Below are positions 16,243 through 24,751 of a DNA stretch of 64,000 bases, in pieces. A program made the translations under genes and the position numbers. This DNA is from UBA7672 sp965279205 (GTDB taxonomy: Bacteria > Pseudomonadota > Alphaproteobacteria > Caulobacterales > Hyphomonadaceae). Under the pieces are notes generated by a model. That model saw nothing but the letters and a program-made list of their open reading frames with translations. It was not told where the DNA came from and searched no databases. The DNA lies in NCBI GenBank assembly GCA_965279205.1, contig OZ257144.1:434001-498000 (forward strand), in the 5' to 3' direction. The first letter of the stretch is position 1. Each line of letters opens with the position of its first letter.

Positions 16243-17223
16243 GTGCGCGACAGCGTTATCTTCGCTGACAAACCAGCGGAAAAACTCTCCGACTACGGTT
16301 TCTTCGCAACGACCAATGCCGGCGCTGCCGTGTCCGAAGGCGTGCGTCCCTACGATCTGATCAACGCGCTGTTCAGCGACTATGCGAGCAAGCACCGTTA
16401 CGTCTATGTGCCCAAGGGCGAGCACGCGACCTACAATCCCGACACCGTCTTCGACTTTCCGGTTGGCGCCGTGCTGATCAAGACCTTCGCTTTCGCGCCC
16501 GACATGCGCGATCCCGCGCTCAACGAGCGCTGGATCGAGACGCGTCTGCTGATCCACAAGGCGGATGGCTGGATCGCCTATCCCTACATCTGGAACAAGG
16601 AGCAGACCGAAGCGGTCTATTCGCCGGTCGGCGGCCGCCAGCAGATCGACACGATCTCGCCGGAAGGCAAGCCGATGTCGATCGACTACGCCGTTCCCAA
16701 CCGCAACCAGTGCAAGGAATGTCATTCGCTGGGCGATGACTTCGTGCCTATCGGGCCCAGCGCCCGTAACCTCAACCATGTCGGCCCGGCCGGCGTGAAC
16801 CAGCTCGCCGACTGGACGAAGCGCGGCATCCTCACCGGTGCGCCTGCCGATGCGCCCGCAGCGCCGGCCGTCTATGGCGCCGCGCCGCTCGGTGAGCGCG
16901 CTCGCGCCTGGCTCGATATCAACTGCGCCCACTGCCATCGTGCGCGAGGCGGCGCGTCGAACTCAGCGCTTTTCCTCGCCTGGAATGAAACCGATCCCTC
17001 TGGCTGGGGCGTGCGCAAGCGGCCGGTCGCAGCGGGCAGGGGATCGGGCGACAGTCTCTTCGTGATCGAGCCTGGCCATCCGGAGCAGTCGATCCTCGTC
17101 TATCGCATCGACTCCACCGAACCCGGCGTACTGATGCCGGAGCTGGGCCGCACCGTCGTCGACGAGAAAGCCGTCGCCCTGATCCGGGAATGGATCGGCG
17201 CGATGCCGCCGGTTTCAAACTAG
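16243..17223 (+). CDS. SO2930-family diheme c-type cytochrome (TIGR03806-like), 5' end uncertain
   Basis: Numbered from GTG 16243, 326 residues with two heme c sites, CKECH (157-161) and CAHCH (228-232). It has the family landmarks PYDLINALFSDYASKHRYVYVPKG and VLIKTFAF. It forms a pair with the preceding beta-helix lipoprotein. The same frame continues upstream and encodes VLFALVLGACSQPAG, a good lipoprotein signal with Cys at 16225-16227. However, no ATG, GTG or TTG occurs in frame between the previous stop (16131) and that signal. A palindromic repeat occupies 16139-16172, so the native start seems lost or replaced by a rare codon such as CTG 16201. Expression may be impaired. Confidence 0.75.
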   Translation: MRDSVIFADKPAEKLSDYGFFATTNAGAAVSEGVRPYDLINALFSDYASKHRYVYVPKGEHATYNPDTVFDFPVGAVLIKTFAFAPDMRDPALNERWIETRLLIHKADGWIAYPYIWNKEQTEAVYSPVGGRQQIDTISPEGKPMSIDYAVPNRNQCKECHSLGDDFVPIGPSARNLNHVGPAGVNQLADWTKRGILTGAPADAPAAPAVYGAAPLGERARAWLDINCAHCHRARGGASNSALFLAWNETDPSGWGVRKRPVAAGRGSGDSLFVIEPGHPEQSILVYRIDSTEPGVLMPELGRTVVDEKAVALIREWIGAMPPVSN

Positions 17224-17280
17224 AGCGGAGTTGCTTGGGTGGAAGCGATTGTGGCCGCTGACGTGGACAGACCCTCAACT

Positions 17281-17391
17281 TGTCATCCCGGCCGCAGCGA
17301 CGCAGTCGCGGAGGGCCGGGATCCATTCATCCGCTTGTCCGCATGTTGAAGAATGGTTCCCGGACAGCGCTGGCGCGCTTCCGGGATGACA
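17281..17391. repeat. Composite palindromic intergenic repeat (BIME-like)
   Basis: The unit is bounded by perfect outer arms TGTCATCCCGG and CCGGGATGACA (17281-17291 and 17381-17391). It contains two inner inverted segments, GGCC...GGCCGGGATCCATT and GGTTCCCGGACAGCGCTGGCGCGCTTCCGGGA. This is the architecture of the abundant extragenic palindromes of alphaproteobacteria. It fills most of the 231-bp gap between convergent genes. Confidence 0.65.
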
Positions 17392-17454
17392 GCCAATGAT
17401 GCGTCTCGGCGTCACCGTACGCTTCCGCATAAAGCGGCCCGCTCCAGAGCGCAG

Positions 17455-19113
17455 CTACTGGTTGGATGGCACAGGCGGGAAGATCATGTCCGTCAGGCTC
17501 GCAACCGCCAGCGTCAGCGCAACCGCGACAATCGCCGCTGCGATCAGCCACATTCGCATCAGCCCAAGCTTGTCGAGCAGCCGACCGATCTTCGGGACAC
17601 TGTTCGGTGCGATCTGGGCCTGCAGTTTGCGCGTAACCCACATGTGCGCGCCGGTCGCTGCCCCTAGGGTCAGCAGCATCACTGCCAGCAACGAGACGAT
17701 CCGCGTAACCTGGTCGGTATTCCGGGTCAGCAAAGCGATCGGCGCAATCAGGACCGGTATCACCAGCGTCGCCATCGGTCCCCTGGCCATCACGGCCCAG
17801 TAAGCGCGACTGATCGTAGTCTTCATCGCGCCGCCGGCGCGCTTGATGTAGGGGCCGTCGACGACGCCTCGGAAATCGCGCTCCAGCACGCTTTGGTCCT
17901 TCTTCGCGGCATTTACCGCGATGGTGGCGTTGGCTTCGGACGAGAGCACCATCGATAGCGCGTGCAGCACGGTGTCGTTCATCTTCGGTGGAACCAGCGA
18001 CGTCGTCGGCAGGATCTCTTCCAGCAGCTTCAGGTCATCCGACAGCAGCATTCCAGCGACGTTGCGATAGTCGAGCACGTCCTGGTTCGGTCCGAAGCCG
18101 CGTACCTGTGCCCGGTTGCCGCCGACCTGCACCACGACCGTGGTTACCGGCGTTACCACCAGCGTGTCGCGCTTCAGCGTGTCGGCATTGGCTTCCGCTG
18201 TTGCACGGTGCGATGCGGCAAGGCCCAGCACCTGTTCGATCGCACCTTTCGACCTCAGCACGCTGGCGATCTCGGGATCCGCAGTCCGAGGCGTCAGCTC
18301 GAACGTCTCGCGGATCGCGCAGGCGAGGTTGGCCATGGAATAGCGTTTCCCCTGTCCATGGCAGGTCTGGCAGGTCTCGTGTCCCGATCCCGAACAGCGC
18401 GAGCAGGGGATGGTTTTCTGGCCGTGGCAGGTCGCGCAGGTGATCTCGGTCCGTCCGCCGCAACGGGCGCATTTCACCTTGCCGGCGCCGCTGCACGTTC
18501 CGCACGGCGCCAGTTCCTGCACATACTCGGTGCGGTGCGCATCGATGGCCTCATCCCAGATCTTGCGCTCCTTCTGGGTCAGGATGCTGCCCATGCCCTT
18601 GCACGTCGCGCAGGAGATCTCGCCCTTTGCTTCGCAAGTCGTGCACGGCGATGATCCCTTGCCGGCGCAAGTCTCGCAGGTCAGCGTGCCGACCCCTTTG
18701 CACAGTGAACAGGCGATCCTGCCCTGGCCCGCACAGGCCGCACAGGTGTCGACATGTCCGATCGGGGGCAGGCGGCTGAAGCAGTCATCCACGGTTGGTT
18801 TTGCCAGCGGGTCCTCGCCATGGTCCTGCGCCCAGGCAGACAGTTTTACCGGAACCTGCGCGCGGGATGAGGCAAGCTGCGCTTCGGTCTCACGCGTCAG
18901 CTCGGCCGCATCCGCCAGCCGCGTCACGCCGACCGGAAGGTCGCCATCGCCTTCACTGCGGTTGACCTCGAACACGACGCGGAACGTCTGGCGCACCGCC
19001 ACGTCGACCGAGACGTGCTGGCTGCCTTCGAGTGTGAGATGTCCGCGATCGAAGCGCGTCAGCGGCTCGACGAAATCGCCGATCTTGGTCAGCAGCCGGA
19101 TGCCGGGGTCCAT
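17455..19113 (-). CDS. DnaJ-type zinc-finger-like cysteine-array protein with C-terminal membrane helices
   Basis: A 552-residue protein. Residues 1-110 contain a beta-rich domain with no recognised motif. Residues 124-251 hold ten CxxC motifs in two blocks of five, each with exact 11-residue spacing (Cys 124, 135, 146, 157, 168, then 204, 215, 226, 237, 248), resembling an expanded DnaJ-type zinc-binding domain with CxGxG-like loops. After a soluble region come three predicted membrane helices near the C-terminus (MATLVIPVLIAPIALL, IVSLLAVMLLTLGAATGA, MWLIAAAIVAVALTLAVA). No J-domain is present. Start ATG 19113 was chosen because upstream codons are random in composition; its ribosome site is weak. 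A membrane-attached chaperone-like role is a guess. Confidence 0.6.
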   Translation of the reverse strand: MDPGIRLLTKIGDFVEPLTRFDRGHLTLEGSQHVSVDVAVRQTFRVVFEVNRSEGDGDLPVGVTRLADAAELTRETEAQLASSRAQVPVKLSAWAQDHGEDPLAKPTVDDCFSRLPPIGHVDTCAACAGQGRIACSLCKGVGTLTCETCAGKGSSPCTTCEAKGEISCATCKGMGSILTQKERKIWDEAIDAHRTEYVQELAPCGTCSGAGKVKCARCGGRTEITCATCHGQKTIPCSRCSGSGHETCQTCHGQGKRYSMANLACAIRETFELTPRTADPEIASVLRSKGAIEQVLGLAASHRATAEANADTLKRDTLVVTPVTTVVVQVGGNRAQVRGFGPNQDVLDYRNVAGMLLSDDLKLLEEILPTTSLVPPKMNDTVLHALSMVLSSEANATIAVNAAKKDQSVLERDFRGVVDGPYIKRAGGAMKTTISRAYWAVMARGPMATLVIPVLIAPIALLTRNTDQVTRIVSLLAVMLLTLGAATGAHMWVTRKLQAQIAPNSVPKIGRLLDKLGLMRMWLIAAAIVAVALTLAVASLTDMIFPPVPSNQ

Positions 19114-19407
19114 GCCCGAAACACTATCCCGTTCGGAGCCTGAAGCCACACGACCCTCGTCACGCCCGCCTCTCGCCGGGGTAGCATTCGCGTCCTCCGG
19201 GGCCAAGCAGGTTCGCGCTCTCGGGGCGGCGGGCTGGTTAACGGCGCCGGGGCGCCTTGCTCGGCCTCTACACAAGTGCGTTGATCGACGAATTGACCTG
19301 CCCATCGCTCTTCCCGGCTAGCACGGGTTAGCTTGTCCGGTGGGGTGTCTGGACTAGATTGATCCGATGACGTGCACCCGGAAACCAGCCGGGGCCGGGG
19401 AGCAGGC

Positions 19408-20943
19408 GTGAGTTCCAAGGAAACGGCGCGGACCGAAAAGGCCGGCGGTGTACGTGCTGCAGTGACTCTGCTGTTGCTGGTCCCCATCCTGATCCCGCTG
19501 TTTGCCGTAATGCTGATCTTTCTCAGCGAACGGGAAGCCGTGCGTCTGTCGGAGGAGCGGGTCGTTGCCGCCGCGCGCGTGTCGGCTGCCAATATACGCC
19601 TGCTGGTGGAATCGACACTCGACCGGCTCCATCGCATCGACGACACGCTTGGGTCCGATCCCGCAAAGTTCGTATCCCGTGGCACGACAGGCGGCGGCGG
19701 CTTCACCGTCGTCTACAGCGCTTCCGGCGAAACCATTGGCCGCGAGGGTGCGACCGGGTCCGGCGCGGCGGCGGCTGGCGTCGCGAGCAATGCCGAATTC
19801 AAGGCGCTCGCCGCCGGCGAGTCATGGCGCATCACGCCCCTGCTGGGCACGGCGGAGTCCGCCCGTTTCTTTGGCATCGCCCGGCGCATCGAACGCCGGG
19901 GCCGGTTCGCTGGCGTTATCACGGCCTATCTGCCGGCCGACACGCTTTCGCAGACCTGGGCCAGCGTGGGGTTAGGGGTGGATTCGACGCTGGGCGTCAT
20001 CCGCAGCGACGGGCAGCTCGTTACGCGTTTCCCTGTTCCGAACGAAGGCGTCGACATGGCGTCGAACGACCTGTTCACGAAGTATCTGAAACAGGCACCG
20101 CACGGCATCTATGCCAGCGCGGTCTCGCCGGTCGACGGCAAGCCGCGCACGGTTGCCTATGAAGCTCTGGAAGACCTCGGCATCGTCGCTACCGCCAGCA
20201 TGTCCCAGTCGCTGATGGCGGACGCCTTCTGGGAAAAGGTGCGCACGACCTCGATGGTGGCTGTGCCGATCTTTGCCGTTCTGCTGGCGCTATGCGTGTG
20301 GACAATCTTGCTGCTGCTGCGTCAGGAACGCTCGCGCACTGAGCTCAGCGCCGCGCTGGCGCAGAACCGCGTGCTGTTCCAGGAAATCCATCACCGCGTG
20401 AAGAACAACCTCCAGGCCGTGGCGTCCATGGTGAGGCTGCAGAATGCGCCTGCCGCGATGAAGGAAGATCTCACCCGCCGCATCGCCGCGATGACAGCTG
20501 TGCACCAGCACATCTATGAAAGCGATCAGTTCGGAGCGCTTGACGCCGAGGCCTATCTCGCCAAGCTGCTCGCCGGTCTGCGTGAAAGCGCGCCGCCGGG
20601 TGTCGAACTCGACTGGAGACTGTCGGCGCTCCGGCTGTCTCCAGACCAGGCGCTGCCGCTTGGCCTGATCGTCAACGAGGTCGTCTCCAACGCCTACAAG
20701 CACGGCTTTCCGAACGGCAGGGCAGGCAAGGTATCCGTCGCCATCGAGCGCCCGCTGGATGGCAACCAGGCTGTGCTCACCATCGCCGACAATGGCATCG
20801 GGATGCCGGAAGCAGCGGCGCCTGGCGGCGTGGGGCTGGGAACGCGGCTCATCGCAGGCCTTGCCGCGCAGCTCGAGGGCAAGACCACGTTCGTTCGCGA
20901 CAGCGGCATGAGGTTCGAGCTGAGATTTCCGATCAGCGCCTAG
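19408..20943 (+). CDS. Membrane sensor histidine kinase, HisKA_2 family
   Basis: A 511-residue sensor kinase. An N-terminal membrane helix (about 18-42) and a second at about 280-305 enclose an extracytoplasmic Cache/PDC-like sensor. The cytoplasmic part has the HisKA_2 phosphoacceptor box EIHHRVKNNLQAVASMVRLQ around His328-329, followed by a HATPase with N-box VNEVVSNAYKHG and G-box DNGIGM. Kinases of this type in alphaproteobacteria often signal to the general stress response; no partner response regulator is adjacent. The GTG at 19408 follows GGGGAG with good spacing; an upstream GTG at 19372 is possible. Confidence 0.85.
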   Translation: MSSKETARTEKAGGVRAAVTLLLLVPILIPLFAVMLIFLSEREAVRLSEERVVAAARVSAANIRLLVESTLDRLHRIDDTLGSDPAKFVSRGTTGGGGFTVVYSASGETIGREGATGSGAAAAGVASNAEFKALAAGESWRITPLLGTAESARFFGIARRIERRGRFAGVITAYLPADTLSQTWASVGLGVDSTLGVIRSDGQLVTRFPVPNEGVDMASNDLFTKYLKQAPHGIYASAVSPVDGKPRTVAYEALEDLGIVATASMSQSLMADAFWEKVRTTSMVAVPIFAVLLALCVWTILLLLRQERSRTELSAALAQNRVLFQEIHHRVKNNLQAVASMVRLQNAPAAMKEDLTRRIAAMTAVHQHIYESDQFGALDAEAYLAKLLAGLRESAPPGVELDWRLSALRLSPDQALPLGLIVNEVVSNAYKHGFPNGRAGKVSVAIERPLDGNQAVLTIADNGIGMPEAAAPGGVGLGTRLIAGLAAQLEGKTTFVRDSGMRFELRFPISA

Positions 20944-20946
20944 CGC

Positions 20947-21999
20947 TCAGGTCGTTGCGAGCGCTTCGAGGCCAGCCCGTTTGCGCAACTCGCCGAGCAG
21001 TCGCGTCGGGCGCTCCGCGCCGTCAGGCAGAAAATTCCACGGCTGGGTGGAGATATAGGGGCCGATCTCCTCGAGATGCCGGCCCACCAGATCGTCGAGC
21101 CGCAGCACCTGAAGCAGGAAAGCGAAGTTGTTGTGCGCGAAATGCGCCTCGGCGCGCGTCATGCCGCCTTGCGCCGCACGCTGCCAGAACTGACGATCCA
21201 TGCCGCGTACGTGCTGGGCGAAGCCCGTGTCCTGGAGCTTCGCGACATAGTCAGCCGTCTGCGACGTGTCGATCTTCATGCAGAACAGCCATTCCTCGAT
21301 GTGCGCCCGCGCCGCGATCGCGAGCCAGGCCGCGTTCGGCCCGCGCGAGCCGTAGTCGTTGGCGACAGCCCACATCTTCTCGATCGAGCCGTGCCATTTC
21401 GGTGAGGCATAGATGAGGTGATTGAGGGCAGCGAAGATGTTGGCTTCCTCTGTTGCATCGATCTTGCCGGTCAGCGCGTTGACGTCGGACGTGCTTCCGT
21501 TTGCATAGGTCTCGATGCGCAGCTGGATCGCGAATGTCACGCTGTCATGCGGGTTGCGATAGGCCGCCTCGGTCAGCAGCTTCTGCGCTTCTTCCAGTTC
21601 GCGCAGGACGCCGGTGACATGCTCGCGCGCATTGACGCGCTTCGTTATGCCTGCTGTCGCGGCGTTCCAGGCGCGCGTGACCTTCATGCCCGCGCGGATG
21701 GTCATGATCGCGCTGTCGGCGCTGTCCGGCCAGCTGGCCGGCTCGCTGGAGGCAAGCTCGCCCATTCCCTGCACCAGATGATAGCGGTCGCTGGCCGGCA
21801 GGCGGCCATAGAGCAAGGTAAGCTGCGGCCAGGCGCCGGTCCGCAACAACTCCGTCGCCTCCGCGGCCTGCGGATGCCCCTCGGCCTTGTCGAAGGCCGG
21901 ATCGCTCGTCGGCGGCACGGGTGTTCCATACCGTCGCCTGCGCCACATGTGCATGATGGCGTACACCATCAGCACGAACACGACGATGGACCAGACCAT
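20947..21999 (-). CDS. Membrane-anchored hypothetical protein, 350 aa
   Basis: The N-terminus MVWSIVVFVLMVYAIMHMWRRRR is a single membrane anchor with a basic cytoplasmic edge. The rest is a soluble, helical domain rich in Trp, His and Ala, with AEATELLRTGAWPQLTLLYGRLPASDRYHLVQGMGEL and repeated helical hairpins. I do not recognise the family; a TPR-like helical repeat is possible. GGGGAG lies upstream of the ATG. It converges with the histidine kinase (3-bp gap) and lies downstream of pnp. Confidence 0.6.
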   Translation of the reverse strand: MVWSIVVFVLMVYAIMHMWRRRRYGTPVPPTSDPAFDKAEGHPQAAEATELLRTGAWPQLTLLYGRLPASDRYHLVQGMGELASSEPASWPDSADSAIMTIRAGMKVTRAWNAATAGITKRVNAREHVTGVLRELEEAQKLLTEAAYRNPHDSVTFAIQLRIETYANGSTSDVNALTGKIDATEEANIFAALNHLIYASPKWHGSIEKMWAVANDYGSRGPNAAWLAIAARAHIEEWLFCMKIDTSQTADYVAKLQDTGFAQHVRGMDRQFWQRAAQGGMTRAEAHFAHNNFAFLLQVLRLDDLVGRHLEEIGPYISTQPWNFLPDGAERPTRLLGELRKRAGLEALATT

Positions 22000-22056
22000 C
22001 AGCAACTCCCCAGAGCGGGGAAAGACTAGCAGCGCGAGGCGGAGGCGCAACGCAAA

Positions 22057-22082
22057 CGGCCGCCGGATTTCTCCGGCGGCCG
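22057..22082 (-). terminator. Terminator after pnp
   Basis: Perfect 11-bp stem CGGCCGCCGGA/TCCGGCGGCCG (22057-22067 and 22072-22082) with a 4-base loop, 29 bp beyond the pnp stop. On the minus strand it is followed by TTTGCGTT, a modest T-rich tail. Confidence 0.65.
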
Positions 22083-22111
22083 CTGTGTTCAGTCTGCGAG
22101 GAAGACGACCC

Positions 22112-24376
22112 TTACGAGTCGGCGCCTTCCTTGGCGCGGTCGCCGCCGCCGCCTTCGCGGCGCGGGCCACGGCCGCGACCACCACGGTCACCGCCACGGC
22201 CGCCGCGATCGCGATCGCCGCCTTCGCGGCGCGGACGATCGCCCGACGGGCCATCATCGGTCACGCCTTCGATGGCTTCGCCGGTCTGCTGGTTCACGGC
22301 TTTCATCGACAGGCGAACCTTGCCGCGATCATCGAACCCGAGGAGCTTCACCTTCACGGTGTCGCCTTCCTTGACGACGTCGCCCGGCGAGTTCACCCGT
22401 TCAGCCGCGAGTTGAGAAACGTGGACGAGGCCGTCCTTCGCGCCGAAGAAGTTCACGAACGCGCCGAACTCCATCACCTTCACGACCTTGCCTTCGTAGA
22501 TCGCGCCGATTTCCGGCTCCGCCGTCAGGCTGTGGATCCACTTCTGGGCCATCTCGAGGCTTTCCTTCTCGACAGCGGCAATCTTCACCGTGCCGTCGTC
22601 CTCGACATTGATCTTGGCGCCGGTCTTCTCGACGATCTCGCGGATCACCTTGCCGCCGGTGCCGATGACGTCCCGGATCTTGTCGACCGGGATCTTCATC
22701 GAGATCATTTTCGGAGCGTTCTCGGAGACTTCCGTGCGCGCGCCCGTCATGGCCTTGCTCATCTCGTTGAGGATGTGCAGGCGGCCTTCGTTGGCTTGCG
22801 CCAGCGCGGTCTTCATGATGTCGAAGGTGACGCTGTCGATCTTCAGGTCCATCTGCAGCGAGGTGACGCCCACTTCGGTGCCGGCGACCTTGAAGTCCAT
22901 GTCGCCGAGATGGTCCTCGTCACCGAGGATGTCCGACAGCACCGCAATGCCGTCCTTCTCCTTGATGAGGCCCATCGCGATGCCCGAAACCGGGCGCGTG
23001 ATCGGCACGCCGGCGTCCATCATCGCCAGAGAAGACCCGCAGACCGTCGCCATCGACGACGAACCGTTGGATTCGAAGATCTCCGAGACGATGCGCAGTG
23101 TGTAGGGGAAGTCGTCGCCTTTCGGCAGAACGGCTTTGACTGCGCGCCAGGCGAGCTTGCCGTGGCCGATCTCGCGACGGCCAGCGCCGCCCATGCGGCC
23201 CGTTTCACCGACCGAGAAGGGAGGGAAGTTGTAGTGGAGGAGGAATTTCTCCTTCCGCGTGCCTTCCAGGCTGTCGACATACTGCTCGTCTTCCGCCGTG
23301 CCGAGGGTCGCGACGCAGAGCGCCTGCGTCTCGCCGCGGGTGAAGAGGGCCGAGCCGTGCGTGCGCGGCAGGACCGAGACCTGCGCCTCGATCTGGCGGA
23401 CGGTCGAAAGATCGCGTCCGTCGATGCGCTTGCCGGTCTTGAGGATGTCGCCGCGAACGACTTTCGCTTCGGCTTCCTTGAACTGCTCCTTGAACACCAG
23501 CGGTGGAGCGCCGGTCGGGTTGGCTTCGGAGAGGCCGAGGGCGGCCTTGGCCTTTTCGCGGGCGACGCCCACGGCGGCGTAGCGCTCGCCCTTGTCCTTG
23601 ATCTTGTAGGCCTTGGAGAGGTCGGCGCCGACCATGTCCTGGATCGCCTTCAGCACCTTGGAGTGATCCGGCGGTGTGAATTCGAACGGCTCCTTGGCGG
23701 CTTTCTCGGCGAGGCGAATGATCGCCTCGATCACCGGCTGGAAGCTCTCATGGCCGGCTTTCACCGCGCCAAGCATGACTTCTTCCGAAAGCTCTTTCGC
23801 TTCGGATTCCACCATCATCACGCCTTCGGTCGTGCCGGCGACGACGAGATCGAGCTCGAAGTCCTCGAGGTCCTGCACGGTCGGGTTGATCTGGTACTGG
23901 CCATTCTTGTAGCCGACGCGGGCGGCGGCGATCGGGCCGCTGAACGGCACGCCGGAGATCACGAGCGCGGCGGACGTCGCCACCATGCCGAGAATATCCG
24001 GATCGTTTTCCTGGTCGAACGACAGGACGTTGATCACGACCTGCGTCTCATTGCGGAAGCCATCGGCGAACAGCGGGCGGATCGGACGGTCGATGAGGCG
24101 CGAGGTCAGCGTCTCTTTCTCGGTCGGACGGCCTTCGCGCTTGAAATAGCCACCCGGCACCCTGCCGGCGGCATAGTATTTTTCCTGGTAATTCACGGTG
24201 AGGGGGAAGAAATCGACGCCCTCTTTTTCCTTCTTGTTGAAGACGACGGTCGCGAGAACGCTCGTCTCGCCATAGGTCGCCAGAACCGCTCCATCAGCCT
24301 GGCGCGCCATGCGGCCAGTTTCGAGGGTGAGCGGACGGCCCGCCCAGTCGATCGTCACGCGTTTAATGTCAAACAT
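22112..24376 (-). CDS. pnp: Polyribonucleotide nucleotidyltransferase (PNPase)
   Basis: A 754-residue PNPase, the phosphorolytic 3'-to-5' exoribonuclease of the RNA degradosome. It has two RNase PH-type core domains (about 1-220 and 315-545, including FLLHYNFPPFSVGETGRMGG and GSSLAMMDAGVPI), separated by the helical linker. A KH domain with IRDVIGTGGKVIREI and an S1 domain (AIYEGKVVKVMEFGAFVNF) follow. The C-terminal tail is Arg/Gly-rich (RRGGDRDRGGRGG), longer than in E. coli, and may bind RNA or RNase E. It follows rpsO and a terminator-like hairpin, the same arrangement as in E. coli, where pnp controls its own leader. Confidence 0.97.
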   Translation of the reverse strand: MFDIKRVTIDWAGRPLTLETGRMARQADGAVLATYGETSVLATVVFNKKEKEGVDFFPLTVNYQEKYYAAGRVPGGYFKREGRPTEKETLTSRLIDRPIRPLFADGFRNETQVVINVLSFDQENDPDILGMVATSAALVISGVPFSGPIAAARVGYKNGQYQINPTVQDLEDFELDLVVAGTTEGVMMVESEAKELSEEVMLGAVKAGHESFQPVIEAIIRLAEKAAKEPFEFTPPDHSKVLKAIQDMVGADLSKAYKIKDKGERYAAVGVAREKAKAALGLSEANPTGAPPLVFKEQFKEAEAKVVRGDILKTGKRIDGRDLSTVRQIEAQVSVLPRTHGSALFTRGETQALCVATLGTAEDEQYVDSLEGTRKEKFLLHYNFPPFSVGETGRMGGAGRREIGHGKLAWRAVKAVLPKGDDFPYTLRIVSEIFESNGSSSMATVCGSSLAMMDAGVPITRPVSGIAMGLIKEKDGIAVLSDILGDEDHLGDMDFKVAGTEVGVTSLQMDLKIDSVTFDIMKTALAQANEGRLHILNEMSKAMTGARTEVSENAPKMISMKIPVDKIRDVIGTGGKVIREIVEKTGAKINVEDDGTVKIAAVEKESLEMAQKWIHSLTAEPEIGAIYEGKVVKVMEFGAFVNFFGAKDGLVHVSQLAAERVNSPGDVVKEGDTVKVKLLGFDDRGKVRLSMKAVNQQTGEAIEGVTDDGPSGDRPRREGGDRDRGGRGGDRGGRGRGPRREGGGGDRAKEGADS

Positions 24377-24404
24377 CTCGATGCTTCTTTCTTTCCTGCA
24401 TACG

Positions 24405-24436
24405 AAAACCCGCCGGACCCCGGTGGGCCGGCGGGT
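24405..24436 (-). terminator. Hairpin terminator between rpsO and pnp
   Basis: Perfect 9-bp arms ACCCGCCGG and CCGGCGGGT (24408-24416 and 24428-24436). On the minus strand they are followed directly by TTTTCG, a classical intrinsic terminator for rpsO. Partial read-through would feed pnp. Confidence 0.75.
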
Positions 24437-24452
24437 GGGGTAGGAACCCGGC

Positions 24453-24722
24453 CTAGCGCCTGAGTTCCAGCTCTTTGAGGATCGTCTGATAACGACCCTC
24501 GTCTCTCGACTTGAGATAGTCGAGCAGTCGACGGCGCTGCGAGACCATCTTGAGAAGGCCGCGGCGCGAGTGGTTGTCTTTCTTGTGCTCCTTGAAGTGC
24601 CCGGTCAGGTAGTTGATCCGGTGGGTCAGGATTGCGACCTGCACTTCGGGGCTGCCCGTGTCACCTTCGGTGCGGGCATACTTCTTGATCAGGGAGGCTT
24701 TCGCCTCCGGCGTGATCGACAT
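24453..24722 (-). CDS. rpsO: 30S ribosomal protein S15
   Basis: The 89-residue length and sequence are typical of S15, a primary binder of the 16S rRNA central domain. Landmarks are DTGSPEVQVAILTHRINYLTGHFKEHKKDNHSRRGLL and the C-terminal RRRLLDYLKSRDEGRYQTIL. AAGGAG lies 7 bp before the ATG. It sits between truB and pnp in the conserved truB-rpsO-pnp order, 29 bp after truB, so probably one operon. Confidence 0.97.
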   Translation of the reverse strand: MSITPEAKASLIKKYARTEGDTGSPEVQVAILTHRINYLTGHFKEHKKDNHSRRGLLKMVSQRRRLLDYLKSRDEGRYQTILKELELRR

Positions 24723-24751
24723 CGGGTTTCTCCTTGGGCCCTGGGGCCAGT

